A stretch of DNA of 64,000 nucleotides from Mycogone perniciosa (taxonomy: Eukaryota > Ascomycota > Sordariomycetes > Hypocreales > Hypocreaceae). Below, piece by piece: positions 44,626 to 53,734 of the stretch (position 1 is its first letter; each line of letters begins with the position of its first letter). The stretch covers positions 1 through 64,000 of the forward strand of contig JAOALB010000176.1 of NCBI GenBank assembly GCA_025331125.1. The letters run 5' to 3'. Made by a program: the position numbers and the translations under genes. The notes beneath the pieces are model-generated. The model saw only the letters and a program-made list of their open reading frames with translations. It had not been told where the DNA came from and searched no databases.

Positions 44626-45720
44626 TCACACTGGAGAGCCTTCAGTCACACTGGACTTCCTTCTCCTTGTCGGGGACCAGCTATTCCTTGCCGACATTCC
44701 GCCTAGGAAGCGACATCTTCGGCGAAGAGCCGGCCGCCTTCGCGATGCTGAGCAGAGATACAGCAATCCGAATATCAGTGTGAGAGCGGCAAAAAGTATG
44801 CCCAGGTATAACCTGTAGTGGTCTCCAATCATGAGGAACATGGCGGCATCCCAACCATGCCAGCTACTTGCGCCGCCATGTACAAATATGGGAGTGGTGA
44901 CTTTGCCCCGAAGCATGTGAGGCGCCATATCGCCATGTTCGTCGGCGAGAATGAAGACGTCCTCGTCCTGGAGGCCAGCAATGAGGTCTCGCATATATAC
45001 CATCCATTCGTTGGAGAAGAACATGCATCCAGTGCTCAGCATGTTTTCGACGTACGGGATGCGCATGGGCAGGCGCCAGTGCAGGTCGTGGCTGGGGACG
45101 GCGTTTAGAATCTGGGCCAGGAAGGGGTGACTAGGTTGCGCGGCGATGAAGGCATTGTTTACTCCCGCAGGATGCGCACCAGGAGAGACGAAGGGAAGAC
45201 GGACGAGAGGCGTTGAGTCGAGAGTTATGCGGCAGGTTACGTCAAGGTCGAGATAAACGCCGCCGTCCTTATGAAGAAGGGCATAGCGCAGGATGTTGGC
45301 TCTCTGGATGTTCTGAGCATAGCCGACGTAGTGAGGGAGGATTTCGGGGTAGTTGTCGGAGATGAAAGCGGTGGCATTGTCGTCGGTCCAGAGCTGATGT
45401 TTCCAGTCTGGATGGAGTGATGTGCAGCTCTGGATGGCAGTCTGGTGCTTTTCGAGGCTGGCGTTTCCAAGAGCAATCTGGTTGATGATCTTGGGCACTA
45501 TGGGTGGTCGTGACAGTGATGATGATATTGAAGACAAGTCTGAGGCACCATTGTGATATTCTGGGTATCGGTAAAGGATGTTTGGATGTCGTTGTAGGAG
45601 AGGGTAGAAGGTGCTGTATGTTAGGGCAACTTCACTGAGCTCGTGGATATGGCGACGGAAGAGGATGATGATCCAAAGAGCAGCGACTATGCACAGCGCA
45701 ACGATATTTCGCGTGCGCAT
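44626..45720 (-). CDS. GT32-type glycosyltransferase (Sur1/Csh1-like)
   Basis: A single exon encodes 364 residues. An N-terminal signal-anchor (about 5-21, VALCIVAALWIIILF) is followed by the DXD-sugar glycosyltransferase fold: IVPKIINQIALG, HPDWKHQLWTD, then RANILRYALLHKDGGVYLDLD with the metal-binding D158-L-D160, and FVHGGASSWHG. One or two more hydrophobic helices lie near 312-333 (YLGILFAALTLIFGLLYLC), before a basic tail. This topology matches fungal mannosyltransferases that add mannose to inositol phosphoceramide (Sur1/Csh1) rather than Och1. It would act in the Golgi on sphingolipids. The exact acceptor is inferred from family only. Confidence 0.85.
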   Translation of the reverse strand: MRTRNIVALCIVAALWIIILFRRHIHELSEVALTYSTFYPLLQRHPNILYRYPEYHNGASDLSSISSSLSRPPIVPKIINQIALGNASLEKHQTAIQSCTSLHPDWKHQLWTDDNATAFISDNYPEILPHYVGYAQNIQRANILRYALLHKDGGVYLDLDVTCRITLDSTPLVRLPFVSPGAHPAGVNNAFIAAQPSHPFLAQILNAVPSHDLHWRLPMRIPYVENMLSTGCMFFSNEWMVYMRDLIAGLQDEDVFILADEHGDMAPHMLRGKVTTPIFVHGGASSWHGWDAAMFLMIGDHYRLYLGILFAALTLIFGLLYLCSASRRRPALRRRCRFLGGMSARNSWSPTRRRKSSVTEGSPV

Positions 45721-46417
45721 TATGGGCAGCTAGCAGGTAGGTATGATATGATATGATATGGATGGCACGACAAAGAAGGAGAGACAGAGGGGGGAGGGAG
45801 AGAGGGGGGAGAGAGGGGGGAGAGAGAGGGGGAGAATAGATTAAGTTGCTTGAGGGCAGAAATGTTAAGTTAAGGGATGCAGGTAAGATAGTAATAGTAT
45901 GCATGGATGGATGAAGATCATCTTGTTGGATCATCACTGATAGGCAGGAGAATATACATAGAAGAGGGAGCCACGGAGACACGGGGGCACGGGGAAACCG
46001 CCCTCACTGCCCTCCCCTTTCACCCGTATGTTTAGATGGGGATCACCACAGTTCTTTTCTTGGCTTTTTCTCACATGTCTTGTCGCTGGGGCAAGCAAAG
46101 GCGTGTAAGTAAGGTGTGAATAATTTTGCTTGTTTGCCCAGACTTAAAGAGACCCGGAGTACACACGCGGTACCTCTTGCGTCTCAGACACACAGTAGTC
46201 CACTGCCTAAATGCTCCATATCTGCAGAGGATAAACATGTACTCGTACTTGTTGCTGATCAAGGCCCATTTCTCGCAGTATCCCAAGCCCTTGGCACATG
46301 TCGCCAAGTGCCGCGTTCCAGCGTGGCTGGTGGTGATGACGTATAAATCACAAAATAAAATGTACAACAAAACTCATCCCTGTTGAAACTTGTAAGCTGC
46401 TGCACCTAGTGCGGTAG
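45721..46417. other. Upstream region of the GT32 gene
   Basis: Contains a short GATAT-type repeat at 45744-45760, the purine tract listed separately, and otherwise unremarkable sequence. No gene recognised. Confidence 0.45.
45781..45836. repeat. Purine (G/A) tract
   Basis: 56 bp of almost pure G and A in GGGGGAGAGA-type units lie about 60-115 bp upstream of the GT32 gene start. On the coding strand of that gene this is a C/T tract, typical of fungal promoters and leaders. Confidence 0.75.
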
Positions 46418-46627
46418 GGCGGCACAGACGGCATTGGTGATTGGCTGAAGGAAATGGCTCTGGATATGGCCAACGGAGAGATCGGAATCGAAGAGGTCAG
46501 TGCAAAGCGCGTTGAAGAGGGAAATCGGATTTCGGAGGATGGAAAATGGCATATTCTCCGTACCTTGCCCCTGTCAACCAACAGACAGCCCTTGGATCGG
46601 ATGTGGCTGTTATTTTTGGCATTTTGA
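46418..46627 (+). other. Relic open frame of unknown origin
   Basis: A 69-codon frame between two stops reads as a plausible peptide (GIGDWLKEMALDMANGEIGI, then NRISEDGKWHILRTLP). It has no start codon in a sensible place and no clear continuation. It may be a leftover of a gene or a terminal exon of something unrecognised. Confidence 0.25.
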
Positions 46628-47306
46628 CGAATTTTGGAATCCAGTGTCTCACTCAACCTGGAGTTACCACTCAGTTTAGTGATGCAGACGCCCAAAGTAT
46701 AAAAGATCTGTATGATAACACATTTCTTTTATTTGAACAAAGCAACATTCTCTAATAACACCTCATTGTGCGTTCAACGTTGGTGCTATGTACTACTAGT
46801 CTGTATGCATGTACGGACTACTTCGTACTACCTTATCTACTATCTACTGCGCGGATCGATACGCGCAAATCTACGAAGTACTCCGTACTCCGTAACTACT
46901 AGGCCCTGAATTAAGTACAATACTACTCCGTACCCTAAAGGCGATTAACTTGAAACAGGAGAATTGATGACATTGTACGGAGTAATAATGGCTGATTGTA
47001 TCAGAGCTAAAAAAAAATAAAAGAAAAAAACGCAACGTGGCTGTGGCTCTGTTGCCAAGACTTTTTTAGTGCCCCGTGCTTCCCGGGACTCAGTCCAACT
47101 CACTCCTTCCCTTTTGCTTCTCAAAGTCGCGAGTACCGAGCAAGTATCATGTATTCTGCACGAGTTACGTCACGCAGCCAATTGTGCATTTCAGGTCACC
47201 TGACCACTCTTCTCGGCGAGACTGTCTGTTGGTCTCGCGATATCTTGGCCAGAAGATCATACGATGGCTTGTTGGCAGGTTTCTGAGGCGCCAGAAGGGC
47301 CTCGCG
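46628..47306. other. Spacer and promoter of the GT64 gene
   Basis: Palindrome copies are clustered at 46875-46990 (GTACTCCGTACTCCGTA, TACTCCGTACC, GTACGGAGTAA), followed by an A-rich run at about 47008-47030. The GT64 start codon is at 47307. Confidence 0.5.
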
Positions 47307-48442
47307 ATGGCACCATCTTGTCTCTCTCCCCTGCAGACTCGCCGCTCTAGAAGAGTTGTCACTGTCCTGCTTGCCTTGGCTCTCTCCGTTGCCTCCATCA
47401 TTCTTCTCATCACTCACTTCGACCCAGGTTTGCCGGTCATTGGACGGGCCAAACAACCACCAGGTGCCCCAGCACCAGAGCCCAAGAACCCTCTGTGTAG
47501 CAGTAATCGCGGAGATCATAACTCTACGCGGCCTATAGCATCATGGCGGGCGACAGCCGAGTCCAAATATGGGGGCCTCATGGAGGAGAAGTTCACGTAT
47601 GTTTCCCCCAGATGAAGCATGGAATTGCAGACTGATGAAACCCGATCTACAGAATTGCCATGTCTACGTTCCATCGCCCAAAGGAGCTTGAGCGTACTCT
47701 CCACACACTCTTATCCACCAAGATTCCGTCCCTTCTTGAAATCGTCGTGTTATGGAACAATTTCGACGAAAAGGAACCAGATGGCTTCATCTCCGAGCAT
47801 GGCGTCGCTGTCAGGTACCGAAAACCCCCCCGCGACAGTCTCAATGAGAAGCTGTGGCCAGACCCCGAGTACCGCACCAAGGCCATTCTGCTCTCCGACG
47901 ACGACGTGTTTTATCGCCCCGAAGATCTGGAGTTCGTCTTCCAGATATGGCGGAAATTCGGCCAGGATAGAATGACTGGTGCCCTTGCCCGCTGTGCCTC
48001 ACTCGCCCCAACAGGCGAGTGGAATTACAACTTCTGCTCCCAGAGAGAGCATCAGGATGTCTACTCTATGGTCCTGACCAACCTCGCATTCACGCACATG
48101 GCCTTCCTCGATTACTATTTCTCCGACGATCCGGCAGTAACCATGATCCGCGAATACGTGGACAGTGCCTTCAACTGCGAGGATATTGCCCTCAACTTCG
48201 TCGCTTCGACGCTTACAGGCTCAGGACCTCTGCTCGTCCGTGGACGCCATCAGTACGTCAACCTGGACCCCACAGGCGGCATCAGCAGAAAACCAGGCCA
48301 CATGGAAGCCCGGAGCAAGTGCTTAAACGTTTTTGCCGATGCATTTAAATGCATGCCCTTGGTCAATGAGACGGGACGGATAGAGCACGGCGTGAGGCAT
48401 AATGTGTGGTATAAATCGCTTTGGGACGTGATACACGGATAA
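47307..48442 (+). CDS. GT64 exostosin-like glycosyltransferase
   Basis: Two exons, 47307-47596 and 47653-48442, give 359 residues. A signal-anchor helix (about 19-35, VVTVLLALALSVASIILLI) and a Pro-rich stem precede the catalytic domain. Splicing yields EKFTIAMSTFHRPKEL, the typical start of the exostosin GT64 fold. IVVLWNN, the metal-binding ILLSDDDVFY (Asp179-181) and a C-terminal NCEDIALNFVAS segment are present. The family transfers N-acetylglucosamine or related sugars; in fungi the acceptors are unclear. The open frame continues upstream of the chosen ATG, but the ATG at 47307 places the anchor normally. The intron is 56 bp with a GTATGT donor. Confidence 0.87.
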
Positions 48443-48613
48443 TGATTCGCTCGGGCAGCGTAAATCCCATTTAATGATAATCTAATGCACAACACCTAAG
48501 AACCTCCCTTTCAGGCGCATCTGTGATTACAAGCCCTCACTATTCAATTGCTGTCAGTGTCAGTCAAGTCACTTCAAGTCAATCACCCGAGATACCAAGG
48601 AAAGAGGAAGTTC

Positions 48614-49096
48614 TTACAGCAAGGTTAAAGTCAGGTCGCCGTGAATCTTGGCCTTTAACTCGACTTGAATATCCAAGTTCAGATCCAGTCTCAGCTTTAA
48701 CGGATTCTTCCCCTCTTCCTTCTTGTTGGATTGCACCTGGCCGCCAGTATGTGGGCCCATCATCTGCTCTTGATTCTGTGGTCTTCGGATCACCCCTCTG
48801 CCACGCTCGTCAAAGCCGTCGACCTCCGACAGTTGATTCTGGAACTGAGATCGTTTCTTTGGTTCAGTCTGGACCCGAGTCTTCCGGCGGCCACTGGATC
48901 TCCGAGGATCTGGAGGAGGTGGTGTTGCAGGCTCGTCACCGTCATCTCGACCGCCTGAGCTATCATCGCTCAATTCTTCCAGTCTTCCATCCTGTGCATC
49001 ATCATATTCGGGACCGGAATCTTCGTCTTCTTCTGGATCCGCTTTGGGTGGTGGAGGGCCCTTAGTTTTGTCCGATGTCTGCGAAGTTGTTAACAT
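48614..49096 (-). CDS. Small acidic protein with shared beta-strand-like C-terminus
   Basis: One exon encodes 160 residues from the first ATG at 49096; an upstream exon cannot be excluded because CTTCGCAG just inside the frame resembles an acceptor. Residues 15-60 are Pro/Asp/Glu-rich, and the middle is basic and polar. The last 29 residues, beginning LKLRLDLNLDIQVELKAKI, alternate hydrophobic and polar residues and end in HGDLTLTLL. Nearly the same tail ends the protein at 50856-51260, although the rest of the two proteins differs. I know no function for this tail. The gene lies 171 bp past the end of the GT64 gene and is transcribed toward it. It is grouped here with the downstream DUF3659 genes by shared tail and proximity. 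Confidence 0.65.
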   Translation of the reverse strand: MLTTSQTSDKTKGPPPPKADPEEDEDSGPEYDDAQDGRLEELSDDSSGGRDDGDEPATPPPPDPRRSSGRRKTRVQTEPKKRSQFQNQLSEVDGFDERGRGVIRRPQNQEQMMGPHTGGQVQSNKKEEGKNPLKLRLDLNLDIQVELKAKIHGDLTLTLL

Positions 49097-49721
49097 GAGA
49101 GTCCTTGGAGGGTATAGGTTGGAACGGAAGTCATCCAACCTTAGAAGCCATATGGGATTCTTTCTGTGTGCTTGCGTTATTCGCTAATTAATCGTTGGTA
49201 CACGACAAGAAGTGAGATATGTTATACTGGAAAGGCCCCGAAATGTCGGTTTTTTGTCACAGATGTAATGAAGATACCATGTATCGGGCACAGGACATAT
49301 GTTACAACACTGGCTTTGGGGCTCAGTCCTCGTGGTTGCTGGACCAGGTCCTTTCAGGGTGCTTTGGAGCCCAGTGACGCAATCAAGGATTGTCGCATTT
49401 GTCTCGATGAGATCAGATGGGCTTCGACGCCAGACTTGGGAAGTCAAGCCAGAGTTACGACCATCGCCACTAACAAGACGGTGATGACGAATTGGAGAAA
49501 TGAACCAGATGGTGACGTGGTAATTGTTGAATCAGGATGTGAGAGGATGTGAGAGGGAAGTTATGAGGTCACCTCGGGGAGACGGTGCGGATGACTAGAG
49601 CATATGGATTCCAGGTCAGGCATGGTCTTAGCTCACACCTACCTCTGCTGGACGATCTCGATGAATGAGAGCTGGGCAGGATGGGGGGATGACAATATAA
49701 CAGCCATCCATAAGAGACGTC
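49097..49721. promoter_or_regulatory. Divergent upstream region of two module genes
   Basis: 625 bp separate the minus-strand small acidic protein gene from the plus-strand conserved unknown gene, so both promoters lie here. No specific element was recognised. A plus-strand open frame at 49166-49552 has no recognisable features. Confidence 0.45.
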
Positions 49722-50479
49722 ATGTCTATGTCCCTCAATCGTCTAGCAACCTTCATGTTCAACGCGACTGAAAACAGTCCGTACGTGCTCTCCACCATGG
49801 TCATTGGGCTTCTATCGATCGCGGCCATACCTACTGTTACCGGGGTTGGTCAAGCAATTAGTGTACAGAAGAAGCAAAACGCCGCGAACAAGGAGAAGGA
49901 GAAGTTTCACCTCACCGCAACGTTTGATATTGAGGGGAAAGCACACGAGACAACGTTTTGTGTGCTGAAGAGTGGAAGGGTATGGGTTATCCAGAATCAC
50001 CCTACATTGGCAACATGACTAACAGATGGCTATTGTGATAGCTACTTGTCAATCGTCCTGAAGATATCCAAGTTACAGGACATCAGTTTTGTGGATACTA
50101 CTTCACTTATCCGAGTGAAGAGCAGCACCTCGGGTTGGTCAGCACCATCTCAGACGACCCCCCCATGCTCAATTGGGTCTTTGTCAACAAGGACACGCAT
50201 GCAGTGGAGTATGGGGGGCGCAAAGATACCATCAGCCACATCATTGGACCATGGGGCTGGAGTGACGACGAATCTTTCTTGACGCTGGAAGGCGACCATG
50301 AGTCTTTCATAGCCCAGTGTGAGAATGACGGAGATGGGGAGCCACGTTGGTTGGTCTACTGGGATCCCGGACACAAGATGTTGACCGCAGAGAGCACCGG
50401 GCATTGTATGGCTCTGAGATTGCGAAGGAGACGCTTGCTTGGGGTGGAAAGCCGGTATGTAAGTGGGAAGGATGCCTAA
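49722..50479 (+). CDS. Conserved unknown protein with N-terminal membrane segment
   Basis: Two exons, 49722-49979 and 50042-50479, give 231 residues. A hydrophobic helix (about 21-46, VLSTMVIGLLSIAAIPTVTGVG) is followed by a Lys-rich stretch and then a compact domain. It contains HLTATFDIEGKAHETTF, CGYYFTYPSEEQHLGLVST, and IIGPWGWSDDESFLTLEG. Splicing removes a 62 bp intron (GTATGG donor, GACTAAC branch site, TAG acceptor) and joins SGR to LLVNRPEDI. The many aromatic and acidic residues and the well-formed domain argue for a real, conserved fungal protein, but I cannot name the family or its role. It sits between the two genes that share the C-terminal tail. Confidence 0.7.
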
Positions 50480-50855
50480 TGGGTGACGAGGTGGAACTGG
50501 TGGCATGGCATGGCTTGAATAGTCATGGGTGGCTGCGGAGGGCGTGGCGTGAGCATGCCTAATGTATGCATGCAACCTTTGGCACAAGCATGTCCCAGAT
50601 ACCTCTATGTCGATCAATTATGTCTGGTAGGAAAAACATGAAATCTCATCATGATCTCATCAGCTGAGAGACAAGATGGGTTGTGGAAAACCTGCTGCAT
50701 CGACGGGCATGTATATCACCTTCGTGATCCGGGTATCAATTGTCGCATGTCGACAAGCAGGTTGAGCAAGTTTGCACATACTCTGCTGTTCTGTACTCCC
50801 AAGTCTACGCCAGAGTTGAAGTTTCTTTTGTTACTCCCAACGGTCAACTATATCT
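50480..50855. other. Short spacer in the module
   Basis: 376 bp separate two co-oriented genes. No gene or named element was seen. The spacer should include the terminator of the upstream gene and the promoter of the next. Confidence 0.45.
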
Positions 50856-51260
50856 ATGTCTTCTCCCACGATGGAAAAAGAGCGCACATCGGCAGACACT
50901 GCTGAGGAACTGTCAATATCCGGCGACGAATCACCAGCGCCACCACCACCACAGCCCCCACGTCGAGCGAGAGAGACGAAGAAAGTGTCTAGAAGCTCGA
51001 GACGTCCTGGCGGGAAGAGTCTTTCCAACTTGCCGTCGGACCAGTTGCCCGTGGCCGGCATCGAGGACACGGCAGAAAGGGCCGTCAGCGGAGTGACCAA
51101 CACGCTTGGTAACGTCGCCAACAAGACCATAGAACAGAGTCAAGGCTCGGAGAAGGACAGCAAAAAGGACACCCTGCGACTGCGGCTGGACCTAAACCTG
51201 GATATCGAGATCCAGCTGAAGGCGAAGATCCATGGTGACCTGGAGCTGGCATTGCTGTAA
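50856..51260 (+). CDS. Small protein with shared beta-strand-like C-terminus
   Basis: One exon encodes 134 residues. The start MSSPTMEKER offers two ATGs (50856, 50871); the first was chosen. The N-terminal half is acidic then Pro-rich (SPAPPPPQPPRR) and basic. A short segment with AERAVSGVTNTLGNVANKT looks helical. The C-terminus LRLRLDLNLDIEIQLKAKI followed by HGDLELALL is almost the same as that of the minus-strand gene at 48614-49096. Outside this tail and a Pro-rich patch, the two proteins differ, so the tail is the conserved functional part. The alternation of hydrophobic residues suggests one or two amphipathic beta strands usable for self-assembly or docking; this is inference. Confidence 0.7.
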   Translation: MSSPTMEKERTSADTAEELSISGDESPAPPPPQPPRRARETKKVSRSSRRPGGKSLSNLPSDQLPVAGIEDTAERAVSGVTNTLGNVANKTIEQSQGSEKDSKKDTLRLRLDLNLDIEIQLKAKIHGDLELALL

Positions 51261-52189
51261 GTGGCACCCCTCCCTCTGTTCATCTTCATTTGTTTTCTTC
51301 GCTTTATCCCTCACAGTTGTAATATACCTATTCTTCCAAATGAAATGTATCTCACATGCGGCGGTGACGCATCTTTCTCTAGGACGGGCTAGAGCGAGAC
51401 GTTTTTTGAACAGGGCCAATTGGCTAATTGTGCACATTTCAATCAACCAGGAACTAACGAAAGGCGTTCGCCTTTCCATTATTCTACGTCAGTTTGACGA
51501 CGGTGGAATGAGTTGGTGTTGGTTCTTTCATCCTAGGTTAGAATGCGATGGGAACACAACAGCAATGATGTAAACCAATTATTTCATTGTGGTGTCATGT
51601 CATGGCCATTATAGCTGTCACGCCTGTCCTTGTACTAAGGAGTGAGGACACATGTGATACAATCCACGTGAAGAGCGGTCATGTTTTCTCTATTTTCCTG
51701 CGTTTAACACGGAGGAGGCCCCGTCAAACTTTCTTAGACCAACGCCACATCCTGTCCTCACGTTGTAAGCCTTTGTACAAAGTACGAAGTATGCACGCAA
51801 TAGGTCTTGCGGCTACCTAAATAGATATATCACTCCGGTTCAGGAACAAATGCCGAGCGGGAGAAATGCTCCGAGAATACAGATCCCTCAGTTTCCACCA
51901 CACCTTAATGATAGGATCCCTGTTTATTAAGATACTGTGCAATTTTGTGGCTGAGGATCTTGTGAGTTGGAGAAAAGGGTCAATCCATGCGTGGCGCAAA
52001 ACATTCTGGCCGCTTATGCTGCGCATGATGGGGACGGGTTGCCAAAATATCTACATATTTACTTGATGCAGATAATGTGTTAAAAGCGATAGACAGTTCG
52101 GCTCTGTTTCTCATCGTTGTCGTAGAAGACACAACATGACTCACAGATTCGCAGCAGCTTAGCATTTCTTCTAAAATACCAACCCTGCA
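51261..52189. other. Spacer in the module
   Basis: About 930 bp without a recognised gene. It should carry the promoter of the small DUF3659 gene. A TACGAAGTA copy lies near 51782. Confidence 0.45.
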
Positions 52190-52867
52190 ATGGTACCGCA
52201 TTCATCATCTCCCGAGGAAGCACATTCACCGGAGCAAGACAACATACTACCAGAGCAGCCCAAACAGAGAATCATACTACCACGATCAGATAAATCAGAG
52301 GAACCTCAGCGGAGTGGTCACCCCGAAATCGTGATTCCCAAAATAAAATCTCTTGTGCCTGAAGAATTGCTGTCAAGTCGTGCGCGAGGTCTTGTCGGCA
52401 AGTTTGTGGATGAATTTGGCAATGTCCTAGACTGGGACGGAACTGTTCTCGGCTCTGTTGAAGGCGATCTGCCATCCATGGTTGGACGGCCTGTATCTGA
52501 GTCTGGAGAAATCTTGGACAGCTCTGGCGAAGTAGCGGGTTGGGTGTCAGAAAACCATGCGAATCCTCCACTAAAGGATCTCCAAGGCGGCCTGAAGGTG
52601 GATGAATCCGGAACCATTTACAACAAAGAAGGCATTGTCATCGGCAAGATTCATGATCCTTCATTCTATGCGAGTGAAGGCTCTAGCTGGACTGCTGCTA
52701 AGCAAAAGAAAACGGGTATATCAACGTCGCCGGGAAATTCTGATGACACAGCCAAACAGTCGCCAGCGAAACCAAGCCCATCTGAAGTCTATCTGGATAT
52801 CAAGTCAACGCATGATGGCATTCAATTGATCATCAAGATACCTACTGTTCTCTCGAGAGAGAAATAA
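52190..52867 (+). CDS. Small DUF3659 repeat protein
   Basis: One exon encodes 225 residues. After a polar N-terminus come three DUF3659-type units (about 65-150). Each has the pattern of hydrophobic-Gly-Val-Asp-Gly-Asn/Glu-hydrophobic-Asp-Gly, as in GKFVDEFGNVLDWDGTVLG, GRPVSESGEILDSSGEVAG and GLKVDESGTIYNKEGIVIG. The C-terminus (SEVYLDIKSTHDGIQLIIKI) is another alternating, strand-like tail, similar in texture but not in sequence to the tails of the two small neighbours. DUF3659 units are known mainly from fungal LEA-like proteins, whose role is not established. The gene lies 868 bp upstream of the large DUF3659 gene in the same orientation. Confidence 0.78.
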   Translation: MVPHSSSPEEAHSPEQDNILPEQPKQRIILPRSDKSEEPQRSGHPEIVIPKIKSLVPEELLSSRARGLVGKFVDEFGNVLDWDGTVLGSVEGDLPSMVGRPVSESGEILDSSGEVAGWVSENHANPPLKDLQGGLKVDESGTIYNKEGIVIGKIHDPSFYASEGSSWTAAKQKKTGISTSPGNSDDTAKQSPAKPSPSEVYLDIKSTHDGIQLIIKIPTVLSREK

Positions 52868-53734
52868 ATAATCTTGGAAGTAAAAAGTGTAGTTTGGTTT
52901 GAAGGAAGCAAGCCAAGCCACAGTTGGCGTGGACTTCAGGCTAGTTGCAGGTTTAACCAATGAATCCCTGCTGAAGCAATCTATCCCAGAACCTACGTCG
53001 CGCCCCGGACTTCAGCTGTGAGAATGTGCGTCAATGTACCAAGCTAATATCCTGTTTCATAAGATCAATAATTTTCACGGTGTTCTTGAGTGGTGGCGCC
53101 AGCCTAGTCGGATAGCCTGTCTGCCATGTAGACTTTGCTGGCCATCAGAAACCTGCTGATAGATTAACTGAGCTAGTGTCATGCTTTAAACGAATCCGAC
53201 ACCCAAAACCCACATCCGTGACTTGTTAAGAAGCAAGAGACTCAGTGTCGAGTTGTCAAAGCAGCCCTCCTCCCATAAGCCCCATTCGTCATAGCATAGG
53301 TTGTTCAGCTTGAGAGTCCCTGACCGAGATCGTCATGATTCAACTGTCACAAGTCATTCTGAAAAAAGAAGGATAGGACCTCATGAAACAAGAATTTCCA
53401 CAATATAGATGCTTTCGGAAGCGTGGTTATGACCCAGCTACGTCATATCAGCTTGATGGTTGCATCCCTATGCAAGTCATGGGTTCTCACCATGACGCTC
53501 CAATGGCATCTAGTGCAAGTAATGTTGTGGCAAAGGTAGGTATCAGAAAATTAGTGCTAATTTACCTGACTGTACCTTGCTGTGCAGAGAGAGAAACCAG
53601 ATTTTGGTCCTCTCACTTGGTGCATATAATAGAAGTGTGAGCAGTATTTTTACTACAATTATCTAGAGAAACCTTCATGAAACTAACCGAAGAAGCATTG
53701 GCACAGACAGAAAATTCGATACTCGTGTTAAACC
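52868..53734. other. Spacer upstream of the large LEA-like gene
   Basis: No gene supported; an open frame at 53383-53640 has no protein-like features. The region probably holds the promoter of the downstream gene. Confidence 0.45.

Noticed and set aside
53383..53640. Open frame upstream of the LEA-like gene
   Set aside because: No protein-like composition and no splice connection in phase with the downstream exon; the short first exon at 53735 explains the start.
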